A DNA stretch of 64,000 bases, taken from the NCBI GenBank assembly GCA_020744225.1, contig JAGMWG010000008.1:434001-498000 (forward strand), given 5' to 3'. Shown here piece after piece: positions 56,236-64,000 of the stretch. Made by a program: the position numbers and the translations under genes. Origin of the DNA: Paraphoma chrysanthemicola. Its lineage: Eukaryota > Ascomycota > Dothideomycetes > Pleosporales > Phaeosphaeriaceae. Under the pieces are notes generated by a model. The model was not told the DNA's origin. It made no database searches and was given only the letters and a program-made list of their open reading frames with translations. Numbering within the stretch: the stretch's first letter is position 1; each line of letters opens with the position of its first letter.

Positions 56236-56691
56236 ATGCCATCCAACGTCTTCTCCACCATTGCCTCCCGTGCCAAGGCACACCACGAGAGCCTCAACGC
56301 GGCGTACCAGGCAACCTACGCCCCGGGCATGTCTCCTCGCAGCTCGACCACCACACCACCCACCTCTCGCAGGGCCTCTACCACATCCGAGTCCTCGCAA
56401 CAGTCCGAGCGCAACATCACCAAGGCCTGGAACGCCATCAAGAAGCACCATCAGGAGATGAACGAGGCCTACAGCGTCTTCTACGCCCCCGGCGTCGCTA
56501 CCCCAGGCTCGTCTCGCACCAGCTCCGTTGCACCGAGCCGGGGCGCAAGCTTCGAGGCCGAGCGCGTCAAGCACGAGGAGGCGGCGCACATGCCTCGCAA
56601 CTATCAGAAGGTGTGGAAGTCCATCAAGAACAGGGCCGTTGAGCACCACCGGAGCGTGAGCAATGCTTCTGCCGCTTTCTACGGACAGTAG
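56236..56691 (+). CDS. Small protein with three His-His/Asn-Ala-Tyr repeats
   Basis: I know no named family for this 151-residue protein. It has three imperfect repeats, at about residues 6-31, 65-86 and 127-149. Each has an aromatic-Ile start (FSTI, WNAI, WKSI), a basic spacer, a His-His pair (16-17, 71-72, 137-138), an Asn-x-Ala motif (NAAY, NEAY, NASA) and an aromatic end. The first two end in YAPG and the last in FYGQ at the C-terminus. Ser/Thr/Pro-rich linkers separate them. There is no signal peptide or membrane helix. Codon use is strongly GC-biased and regular, arguing for an expressed gene, and a TATA box lies upstream. The His pairs could bind metal, or the repeats could be amphipathic helices; both are guesses. 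Confidence 0.75.
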   Translation: MPSNVFSTIASRAKAHHESLNAAYQATYAPGMSPRSSTTTPPTSRRASTTSESSQQSERNITKAWNAIKKHHQEMNEAYSVFYAPGVATPGSSRTSSVAPSRGASFEAERVKHEEAAHMPRNYQKVWKSIKNRAVEHHRSVSNASAAFYGQ

Positions 56692-57730
56692 AGAACAAAC
56701 TATGAGAGGGCTTGACCGAATAAACGAACGAGATGGAAAAGTGCATTTTTGGATCGGAGTTTTTAGCGGGACTTGCTTGAAGGCAGCATTTTTGAGAGAC
56801 TTTCGCAAGATACCATGGGTCTGATTTTTTTTGAGGAGTTCGACATCCAGCCAGGTCTGGATGAGTAAATAATACTTAATATGAGCAAGATCTTGAAACT
56901 TTATGTCCTTTCAGTATTGGTGATTCCAGATTGCTTCTGGTCAAGATAAAAGTCGCTCTAGTGATTAGTAAAATAACCTGTCACAGTCCTAGACTTCTGT
57001 GAAAACCTATTGCATCAGTTGGGCATATAACTTTGTATATTTTTTGGACATAGCTGGACTCGGGCAGGTGCGTTATCGCGCAACGTCGGCTTCATCGTTC
57101 TTGATGTCTAAATCGATAAAGGAATGTGGAGGTATAACTCTTGCTTGTCATCATCGTTCTCTCTGCTGCTGGTTACCTTTCCAACGCCACGGTGGGATAG
57201 CCCCACGAGTCAATCTTATAGAGATTCAAAGATTGCGGCCTCATGCCACCAGCCCGTCAACCATGAAGACGCGACGTCTCAAGATTGTGTGGAAGGAAAT
57301 CGACGACATCTCACATTCTTACATTAGCGGGGGAGGATGTTTTGGCTGTCATACAAACGCTTTCGCAGTGACTGCGCGTGTATGTACAGCCTCGGCGGCC
57401 TTTTGCCCTGAATGCGAGGCAGCATCGTAAATCAATTGCGTCCATTGTAGGCTAAAACGGAGTTAACACAATGAATGGTCACAATAATATCTCACGTTTG
57501 CTGAATCTTGTTGAGATGGAGGACGTTGGAAGGAAGTCTTCGGAACGAATACCGAGGCAGGACCCTGAGAGCCTGTCATGCCGCCTTCGGCCCGCACGCA
57601 TGGTCTGTGTGAAGAGAGCTCGAATTTTTAGCTGCTATGTCATAGCCATCACCACTGAACATTCGCCCAATCTGTTATTGCCTCTCACGTCTTCCCTGAT
57701 ACTTTGCCTTTGCATACATCACACGCCACA
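56692..57730. other. Intergenic region, no gene seen
   Basis: One kilobase between the repeat-protein gene and GrpE. A 143-codon plus-strand frame (56999-57430) has poor codon use and no domain. No gene is supported. Confidence 0.5.
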
Positions 57731-58479
57731 ATGCTGCAAAGAACAGTTCTACGCGCTTCAAGACAAGCATCCCGCCGCACACCTGCTTTTGCGCCCCTCA
57801 GACAACCACTCGTGAGCGCACGAGTAGCCACATTACCCGCTACTCGATGGTACTCAGACACCCCGGCAGCAAAGGAAGGCGAAGCAGCCGAGAAGAAGGA
57901 AGATGCGCCGCCAGCAGCAAATGACGAGACGTCGAAGCTCAAGGCAGATATCGAGAAAAAGGACAAGGAAATCGTTGAGCTGAAGGTATGATGCCAGCCT
58001 GCTACACTAAGCAAATCATCGAGATTGATTATGTTCAGGACAAATATCTCCGCTCAGTAGCCGACTTCCGCAACCTTCAAGAGCGCACAAAACGCGAAAT
58101 TCAAGGCGCAAAAGACTTTGCCATCCAGCGCTTCGCTCGCGACCTCGTCGAATCCGTCGACAATCTCGACCGCGCACTGCACACCGTCGCCCCCGAAAAA
58201 CTAAACGCCGACAGTGGAAACGCGGACCTAATTGCATTGCACGACGGCATCAAGATGACGGATAGCATTCTGATCAGCACGCTGAAGAAGCATGGCTTGG
58301 AACGATTTGACCCGAGTGAAAGTGGCGAGAAGTTCGATCCGAATGTGCATGAGGCTGTGTTCCAGGCGCCGCAGCCCGATAAGGAGGATGGAAGCTGTTT
58401 CCACACACAGCAGAAGGGATTCAGGCTTAACGGGCGGGTGCTCAGGCCGGCGAAGGTTGGTGTTGTGAAGAACGCATGA
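57731..58479 (+). CDS. MGE1: Mitochondrial GrpE nucleotide-exchange factor
   Basis: Exons 57731-57985 and 58039-58479 give 231 residues. This is the GrpE-type exchange factor for mitochondrial Hsp70 (Ssc1), which drives protein import and matrix folding. The N-terminal about 45 residues are Arg-rich with RWYS, a matrix targeting sequence. An acidic/Lys-rich linker leads into the long coiled-coil dimerisation helix (about 68-120), which includes DKYLRSVADFRNLQERTKRE. The C-terminal beta domain shows FDPNVHEAVFQAP and the VLRPAKVGVVKNA end typical of the family. The intron sits between the linker coiled coil and the conserved core. Convergent with RPB3. Confidence 0.95.
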
Positions 58480-58963
58480 ATCCAGTCTGCCACTCCTCCT
58501 GGGCTTCAACTCGCCTTAATGGCCATTGTTGCCATATTTCGAAACCCCCGCCCCATTGGCGCATTCGACGAGCTCTCCGCACCTGTATGAATACTTTGGG
58601 TTCCTTTGTTAGCGGGCTATGTTTGGCACGGTACATTGGGCATGGCGTTCACGTGCATGTCGCACACGGTGGTTATCAACTGTAGATATATTCCCCTCTC
58701 ACGCATCATGGAAAAACCTGCTCGGTACTGTAATTCTAGTCATGACGAAAAGAACGACGACGATGTAGATTCGGAGATAGCAATGAAGCAACCTGAGCTT
58801 TACTATGTACTCATCTCCATACTTTTGCTGCCATCCAAGCCCCCGATGGTTTGGTATATGCTGTGTGCACAAGCAGTTTGAAGGTTCAACGCCTCCGCCA
58901 TTTTAACGCCTCCCATGCAGTGTTCTACAGTAGCACTCTGTCAATCTCGTCAACCTGGTATGT
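58480..58963. other. Convergent 3' region
   Basis: Between the stop codons of GrpE and RPB3. No gene seen. Confidence 0.5.
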
Positions 58964-60084
58964 CTACCAGTTTTGGCCATACGGCGTAGCACCATAAGGC
59001 GTAGTTCCGCCTTGCGCAGCACCTCCTGCATCTCCCCACTGACTGGCACCGCCATAACCAGGCGTCGTGTAGCCTGCATCGCCACCGTAGCCTGCTCCAT
59101 TCATAGTCGGACTTTGTGCGCCACCAAGGTCCATGCCGTCCGCGCCGCCTCCGCTGCCTGACAATTCGTTGATGATGCTTGCAAGTTTGGTCTGCAATGT
59201 CTTGATGCCTTCTGTGACGATCGCGTCCGGTTCTAGTCCGCCAACGGTTTCGACATCATAGAAGAAACGGGTCGGGACTGCCTCGTAATTGAAAGGCTCA
59301 TCGGGATTCGCGGGACCTCCGTCAAGGTTGATACGCTCTTCATCTTTCGGCCTAGAAGCGTATTGTCAGGATCGCACTTTTGACCAAATTCTACTTGAAA
59401 CTCACCACTCCTTTTCAGCACTCTCCTCAAACCAATAGTCGAGATGGTGTAGCTTGTTGGCCGGGTCATACTCGAATCCTATGGCTGCAGATGGTGCCCA
59501 TTTTGCGTGTTCTTTCGCAATGCCCTTCTTTGCTATGCAGCGCATGTGTATCGCCTGCCCTCTCCGCAGCTTGACGATGCAGCTGCCTGTGCCTTCCGCA
59601 TCTGTGATTACAGGTCGGCCTATATCGTCGTTTGGTGGATTACTCTCGATGACAAGGTCTCGCGCATAGACCTTCATGATCTCGCTTCCTGTGCATTTGG
59701 CGTTGAGGGTGAGCACCACGGAGCACTGGTCACAATGTCCTTCGCAATCGCAGTCTCGGGAGTATATCAAGTCATTTACGCCTGTTGAAGAGAGTGGGAT
59801 CAGACCAAGGCGATGACATACGAACTCGTCGGCGAGTACAGATGTATTGTCGAGGACTTCTACGACATCGATGGCTAAGGTTGGGATCTCCGCAAGCATC
59901 ACCCGCCGCAGCGAATTCGCGGTCTCAAGGTTGAAGTTTTGAACGATGAAGTTGGCGCGCTGCTTGTCCGCCTGTACATGGCTGTGTCAGTACTGAGGCG
60001 CGAAGCTGTGCAGAGACAACAAAGCGGGCAGTGTACCTGTAGGAAGCGCACGTTTATTGCGCCGCCTTCTGGGTCGTAGTCCAT
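58964..60084 (-). CDS. RPB3: RNA polymerase II subunit Rpb3
   Basis: Exons 60037-60084, 59406-59971 and 58964-59351 give 333 residues. Rpb3 pairs with Rpb11 as the alpha-like assembly platform of RNA polymerase II. The start MDYDPEGG is followed by the alpha-motif region [23 protein letters not shown] across the exon 1/2 border. The zinc-binding loop is [10 protein letters not shown] (residues 90-99). The middle has YARDLVI and [15 protein letters not shown]. The C-terminal part holds FYDVETVG, which aligns with the Rpb3 dimer region, then a Gly/Ala/Tyr-rich tail of about 60 residues ending in YGQNW. That tail is longer and more glycine-rich than in yeast. The first intron (65 bases) splits the gene after 16 codons. 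Confidence 0.94.
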
Positions 60085-60743
60085 CGCTTGCGGCTACTTG
60101 AGGCGCGCAAGTTGTCCGGATGTTCTGGCGCGAGGAGAGACTGAGTACTGCGGCGATCGCGTTCGGAGGTAGACCGTGACGTGTTGGTGGGTACAGAGGA
60201 ACTGGTGGAGGACTGCGAAAGGTGCCTCCAACAAAGCCCTGAAGCTCATGCAGGTGGAATCGCCGAAATACGCTAGTGCTAAAAGGGCAGGCCTTGCCTG
60301 CGCCACAGGCGCCACACACTTCTTCCTGAGGTGAAGTTCGATTTGGTCAGTGGCTATCACTCTTCGCGGATTTGGTTTGGGAGTGCAAGGGACGTTGTGC
60401 TACATGAATTCGCATATGGAAGAGGATGGTATAGATATAGTATTATGCCCGTGATCGAAAACTGTGATTGAAATTACGGCCACATCGATTCCGGTAAACT
60501 TGAAGCAGCTCGATAATGATCTTATCCCGAGAGACAATAGTCCTCGTCCGAGACTGGATCATGCAGCGGTTTGAAATCCACAAGACATGACATGATCGCT
60601 AAGACCGTTTCAGCCTCGCTCACGTTCACGCATGATCGTGAGATTATCAGAAAGCCAAGTGAGTAGCGCACGTCGTCAAGCTCTTAGCCAGAATGACACT
60701 AATGTATCCGCTGACTTAGACGCTTCGGACTCTTGGGTACGCG

Positions 60744-60751
60744 GAGGCGCA
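60744..60751 (+). promoter_or_regulatory. Candidate Crz1 site (CDRE) 1
   Basis: GAGGCGCA fits the yeast consensus GNGGC(G/T)CA. It lies about 650 bases upstream of the calcipressin start. The match alone is weak. Confidence 0.35.
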
Positions 60752-61031
60752 GATGAAATCCCAATCGGATGCGCCTTGGCTGTGTCAAATTATTCCTTGC
60801 GACGTCGGCCGATTGTCATGTCCAACGTGTGTTCGTGAGAAGAAAGCATGCATGAATGAAATGATCATTCAAGCAATGAGGGATGATGAAGGCTCGCACT
60901 GCGGTCTCCGACTTGCATGTGCCCACTCTGTGACCATACGTGCGTTGGGAAGACACGTTGAGCATGGAACCTCCTGGACGGTGTCGACGACTGATGGCGA
61001 GGCTGAGTTCAGGGTCCGGCAATTCGTCAGC

Positions 61032-61039
61032 GAGGCGCA
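61032..61039 (+). promoter_or_regulatory. Candidate Crz1 site (CDRE) 2
   Basis: A second GAGGCGCA, same orientation, about 360 bases upstream of the calcipressin start. Two identical copies in one promoter are less likely by chance. Confidence 0.4.
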
Positions 61040-61400
61040 TCCCCCTTCAACCTCCTTTTCGCTGCGGACTCTGCGTGCGTCAGTCGAGAGCCATGATGCA
61101 CGTGTTCCGCCGTGCTCCGACGTCCGCTATGTGCACAGTGAGAGGGTGAACGAGGGCAGTGCAAATGCGCCCAGGTGGCCAGACGTGGGGTTGGTGATTC
61201 GGAAGTTCTGGACTTGGCGCGCGTGCACTGCACTGCCCCCCCAGGACGCTGCTTGCGGAAGCTGGCGCGCAGCATCGCCGTGGGCAGGCGAACTTTGATA
61301 TAAGACATAGGCTGTCTCTCTTTGCTCTTTCACTAACACTGATCAAAATACCACCAGGCTCCACGACTTAGCATTCTTGCGCGCATACCCTACCGCCAAC

Positions 61401-62234
61401 ATGCAAGCATCGACACCATCGCCACAGCGCTCGAGGGCATCATCAAACAGGTCGAATCTGTCTCTCGATCTCTCTAATTTGCCTCCGCTGGTCGAGCCCT
61501 CGCCTCCCTCAAACACTCTCATTATCACAGTAAGTGGCTTCCTCGTTATCCGGAGAGCAGCGCTGAAGACTATGTAGAATCTCCTCGCACCCGAAATCTT
61601 CCACATCACCACACTCACAGAGCTCCGCGAGACGATAGACCAACACGCAAAGATTCATACATGGGCTCCGCTCAAGTCATTCCGCCGGATAGTAGTCTCT
61701 TTCTTCGATATCGAGTCTGCCATCCAAATACGGCAAACGCTTGATGGCGAGACGATCATGGGCTTCCGAGTACGCGTGTACTTTGGAATGAACACACCCT
61801 TGAACCCATCAGACCAGCACCTGCCGCTTCCCAAATCAGACAAACTATTCTTCATCTCGCCGCCGCCGTCTCCGCCGATGGGCTGGGAGGTGAAGGAGGA
61901 GGATGCGCCAAATAAGATTGTGCACGCTGAAGACCTGGCCGCGGCGCTGGCTCGCCTGCATGCCCATCCTCACAACGATGCGCTATCACCAACAGACTCA
62001 GAGAGCAGTCCGATCAAGAGGCGGCGAACCGGCAGCGCAACGATAGTTTACCACCCAGATGATCACGGAGACTCGCCAAACCTTCCGGCCATCGCGGTTG
62101 AAGACACCTCCATGACTCCCGAAGTTCTGACACCAACAGATGCTATGGAGGGTATCGAGGGGCCGATCCAGTCGCAGAAAGCCCAGGGCATCACTGTCAG
62201 CACTGCTCGGCCGCCCTTGGAGCTGATGCACTAG
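61401..62234 (+). CDS. Calcipressin (RCAN family calcineurin regulator)
   Basis: Exons 61401-61529 and 61578-62234 give 261 residues. Calcipressins bind calcineurin and inhibit or tune it. An N-terminal RRM-like fold is visible (NTLIITNLLAPEIF, then SFRRIVVSFFDIESAIQIR and YFGMNTPL). The family signature FISPPPSPPMGWE lies in the middle and includes the SPxxSP-like calcineurin-contact loop, followed by APNKIVHAEDLAAALARLH. The C-terminus contains the basic KRRRTGS and a proline-linked segment. The N-terminal about 40 residues are Ser/Pro-rich and variable. Yeast Rcn1 is itself induced by calcineurin through Crz1, giving feedback; two candidate Crz1 sites lie upstream here, consistent with the same loop. 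Confidence 0.92.
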
Positions 62235-63004
62235 GTGGAAAGCGTCTACGTCAGAAATTTTCTTCTTGATAAAGGTTCAAAAAGTATTGGAGCAAGATAA
62301 CTTCAAGGCAAGGCATGCAATGGCGTTAGTGGTTTGCTCGTCACTGAGCCTGGGGCCGGAATTGGGAAGGCAGCTTATCGAGGGCTTTTACGGGGTGGGT
62401 TAATTGGGCTCCTCTCATTATTTGCCACCTGGCAAGTCTTCTTGAGATTTGAATATCAAGTCATAATCTTTCAATGACACTTCCATAATGGTGATGCTCT
62501 GCGCAGTGAGGAATGTTGGCTGATAGCGAACAACTTTAGCTCGAACATCTGGCTCTTACGCGATGTAAGCGCAACAAAACCGCGTTGTTTGATCGGCTTT
62601 CTCAACGTCACACACTCTAGCCACTAATTCTAATCTGCATGAGTAGGTGCTCGACGCCTGGGACGGATGGTGTCTCTGGCGTCTTCATGCCCTGGTAAGT
62701 GCCAGAATGGCCTGAAAACGTTTTTGTCGTGATGTTGTAAAGAGTCAAATCAACTAGAAAGAATTATACTCTAGTGCAAAAGCACAAACATGAAGCTTTT
62801 CCACGACGTGCGCGTTGAAGTTCAAGCCTCAGCGATGGGGACTCGTTACAGCCGAGCAACGCGCGTGCACGTGACGACGCTAAGCAACCACACAGCAGTA
62901 AGCGAGGCGCCAAAATCGCTTTTGCGACCTCTGGATTTCTCGAGTTCCCACGACAAACTACTAACGTTGCAGCAACACACCGTCATCACGACGCCGCCGT
63001 CAAG
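62235..63004. other. Intergenic region and eS6 leader
   Basis: This region contains the 3' flank of calcipressin and the eS6 promoter and leader, including a likely 5' UTR intron. A 72-codon frame at 62790-63008 overlaps the leader and is probably not translated. Confidence 0.5.
62898..62972 (+). other. Probable 5' UTR intron of eS6
   Basis: A GTAAGC donor, a perfect TACTAAC branch site at 62959-62965 and a TTGCAG acceptor outline a 75-base intron ending 32 bases before the eS6 start codon. Leader introns are common in fungal ribosomal-protein genes. Confidence 0.6.
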
Positions 63005-63848
63005 ATGAAGCTCAACATCTCCTACCCCAACAATGGCACACAGAAGCTAGTCGAGATCGAAGACGAGCGCAAGCTCCGCGTCTTCATGGAGCGCCGCATG
63101 GGACACGAGGTCCCCGGCGACAGTGTCGGCGACGAGTTCAAGGGCTACGTCTTCAGGATCACCGGCGGCAACGACAAGCAGGGTTTCCCGATGAAGCAGG
63201 GTGTCATGCACCCAACCCGTGTCCGCCTTCTCCTCGCTGATGGCCACTCCTGCTACCGCCCCCGTCGCACCGGCGAGCGCAAGAGGAAGTCTGTTCGTGG
63301 CTGCATTGTCGGCATGGACCTGTCCGTCCTTGCTCTGAGCATCGTCAAGAAGGGCGACGCCGACGTCCCCGGCCTCACCGACGTTGTCCACCCCAAGCGT
63401 CTCGGTCCCAAGCGTGCCACCAAGATCCGCCGCTTCTTCGGTCTCAGCAAGGAAGATGATGTGAGTTTTCTCATAGCTTCTTCGCCAATCCTTCTGTTCG
63501 CAAAGGATTGAGTCTGACGACCATAATTTTTTAGGTCCGCAAGTTCGTCATCCGCCGCGAGGTTACCTCCAAGAAGGAGGGCGCGAAGCCATACACCAAG
63601 GCCCCCAAGATCCAGCGTCTGGTCACTCCCCAGCGTCTGCAGCACAAGCGCCACCGCGTCGCACTCAAGCGCCGCCGTGCGGAGGCTTCCAAGGATGCTG
63701 CCGTACGTCTCCCCATTATCCGCACAGCACCATGCATACTGATAGCAGGCAGAACGAGTACGCCCAGATCCTCCAGAAGCGCATTGGCCAGGCCAAGGCC
63801 GCGAAGGAGGAGGACAGGAAGCGAAGGGCTTCTTCCATGAAGCACTAG
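63005..63848 (+). CDS. RPS6: 40S ribosomal protein eS6
   Basis: Exons 63005-63460, 63535-63702 and 63753-63848 give 239 residues, the normal length. The protein is part of the small ribosomal subunit. Family motifs are MKLNISYP at the start, [33 protein letters not shown] and [17 protein letters not shown]. The C-terminus RRASSMKH holds two adjacent serines (235, 236) in a basic context, equivalent to the TORC1/Ypk3-controlled phosphosites of yeast Rps6 (Ser232/233). Codon use is highly biased toward C-ending codons, as expected for very high expression. The last intron (63703-63752) splits the C-terminal helix. Confidence 0.97.
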
Positions 63849-64000
63849 AGGAAGGTCACGAGGATATGATAGGTCGTGGAATGATCACTTTGGCGTCGGC
63901 ATGAAAACATAACAAGGGCTCCTGTATCTGGATGAAACTTCGGGTTACTAGGCATAGGCGCTTCATACCACTGACTGCATGAGGCAGTCGTCTCTGCAAT
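63849..64000. other. 3' flank of eS6
   Basis: 3' UTR and start of the next intergenic region. No gene is seen before the window ends. Confidence 0.6.

Larger units (their letters stand above)
60085..61400. promoter_or_regulatory. Divergent region RPB3 / calcipressin
   Basis: The 1.3 kb between the head-to-head genes contain no supported coding sequence; a 181-codon plus-strand frame (60753-61298) is Ala/Arg/Ser-biased with no domain. Two copies of GAGGCGCA, matching the calcineurin-dependent response element of Crz1, are listed separately. Confidence 0.5.

Noticed and set aside
60753..61298. Plus-strand 181-codon frame between RPB3 and calcipressin
   Set aside because: No domain, biased toward Arg/Ala/Ser, and it lies where promoters must be.
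62790..63008. 72-codon frame overlapping the eS6 start
   Set aside because: It lies in the leader, crosses a likely intron and has no protein-like feature.

Overview
The window is nuclear DNA of a filamentous ascomycete (Pezizomycotina). Coding regions are interrupted by short GT-AG introns, mostly 45-60 bases. The gene content is fungal: a SUB2 helicase, Dsc3, an HSP9/12 protein, a GH76 enzyme, a TNT-type NADase and a Pth11-like relic. Codon use in the conserved genes is GC-leaning. The class is probably Dothideomycetes, but that is an inference. There are no operons; genes sit on both strands, several in head-to-head pairs. I rebuilt exons by hand from splice signals, reading phase and family similarity.

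0-20 kb: a nicotinamide riboside kinase is head-to-head with an ARMH3/DUF1741 Golgi protein. A 424-base miniature inverted-repeat element with TA target duplication follows, then acetyl-CoA synthetase. Next come a membrane-bound ADAM protease, a single-pass membrane protein of unknown role and a secreted TNT-fold NADase. The RNase P/MRP subunit Rpr2 is then head-to-head with the splicing/export helicase SUB2.

20-38 kb: a gene-poor 4.1 kb stretch leads to a ketopantoate-reductase-like protein with a very long proline-rich tail. After it come a hexokinase with an N-terminal membrane anchor, a tRNA-Lys(UUU), a small zinc-finger-like protein, a damaged Pth11-like receptor gene and a probably peroxisomal acyl-CoA ligase ending in AKL.

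38-64 kb: an unrecognised basic-tailed protein is head-to-head with a Wbp11-type splicing factor. It is followed by an HSP9/12 stress protein, a secreted GH76 glycosidase, a MATE transporter and a secreted agmatinase-like ureohydrolase. Then come mitochondrial Isa1, a Dabb-domain protein, Dsc3, a small protein with a new-looking His-His repeat, mitochondrial GrpE, RNA polymerase II subunit Rpb3, calcipressin and ribosomal protein eS6.

Housekeeping genes (gene expression, Fe-S assembly, mitochondrial import) are interspersed with likely accessory ones (NADase, ADAM, GH76, MATE, secreted ureohydrolase, receptor relic, MITE). I see no secondary-metabolite cluster, CRISPR array or complete transposon. 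The NADase and nicotinamide riboside kinase share NAD metabolism but lie 15 kb apart, and I claim no functional link.
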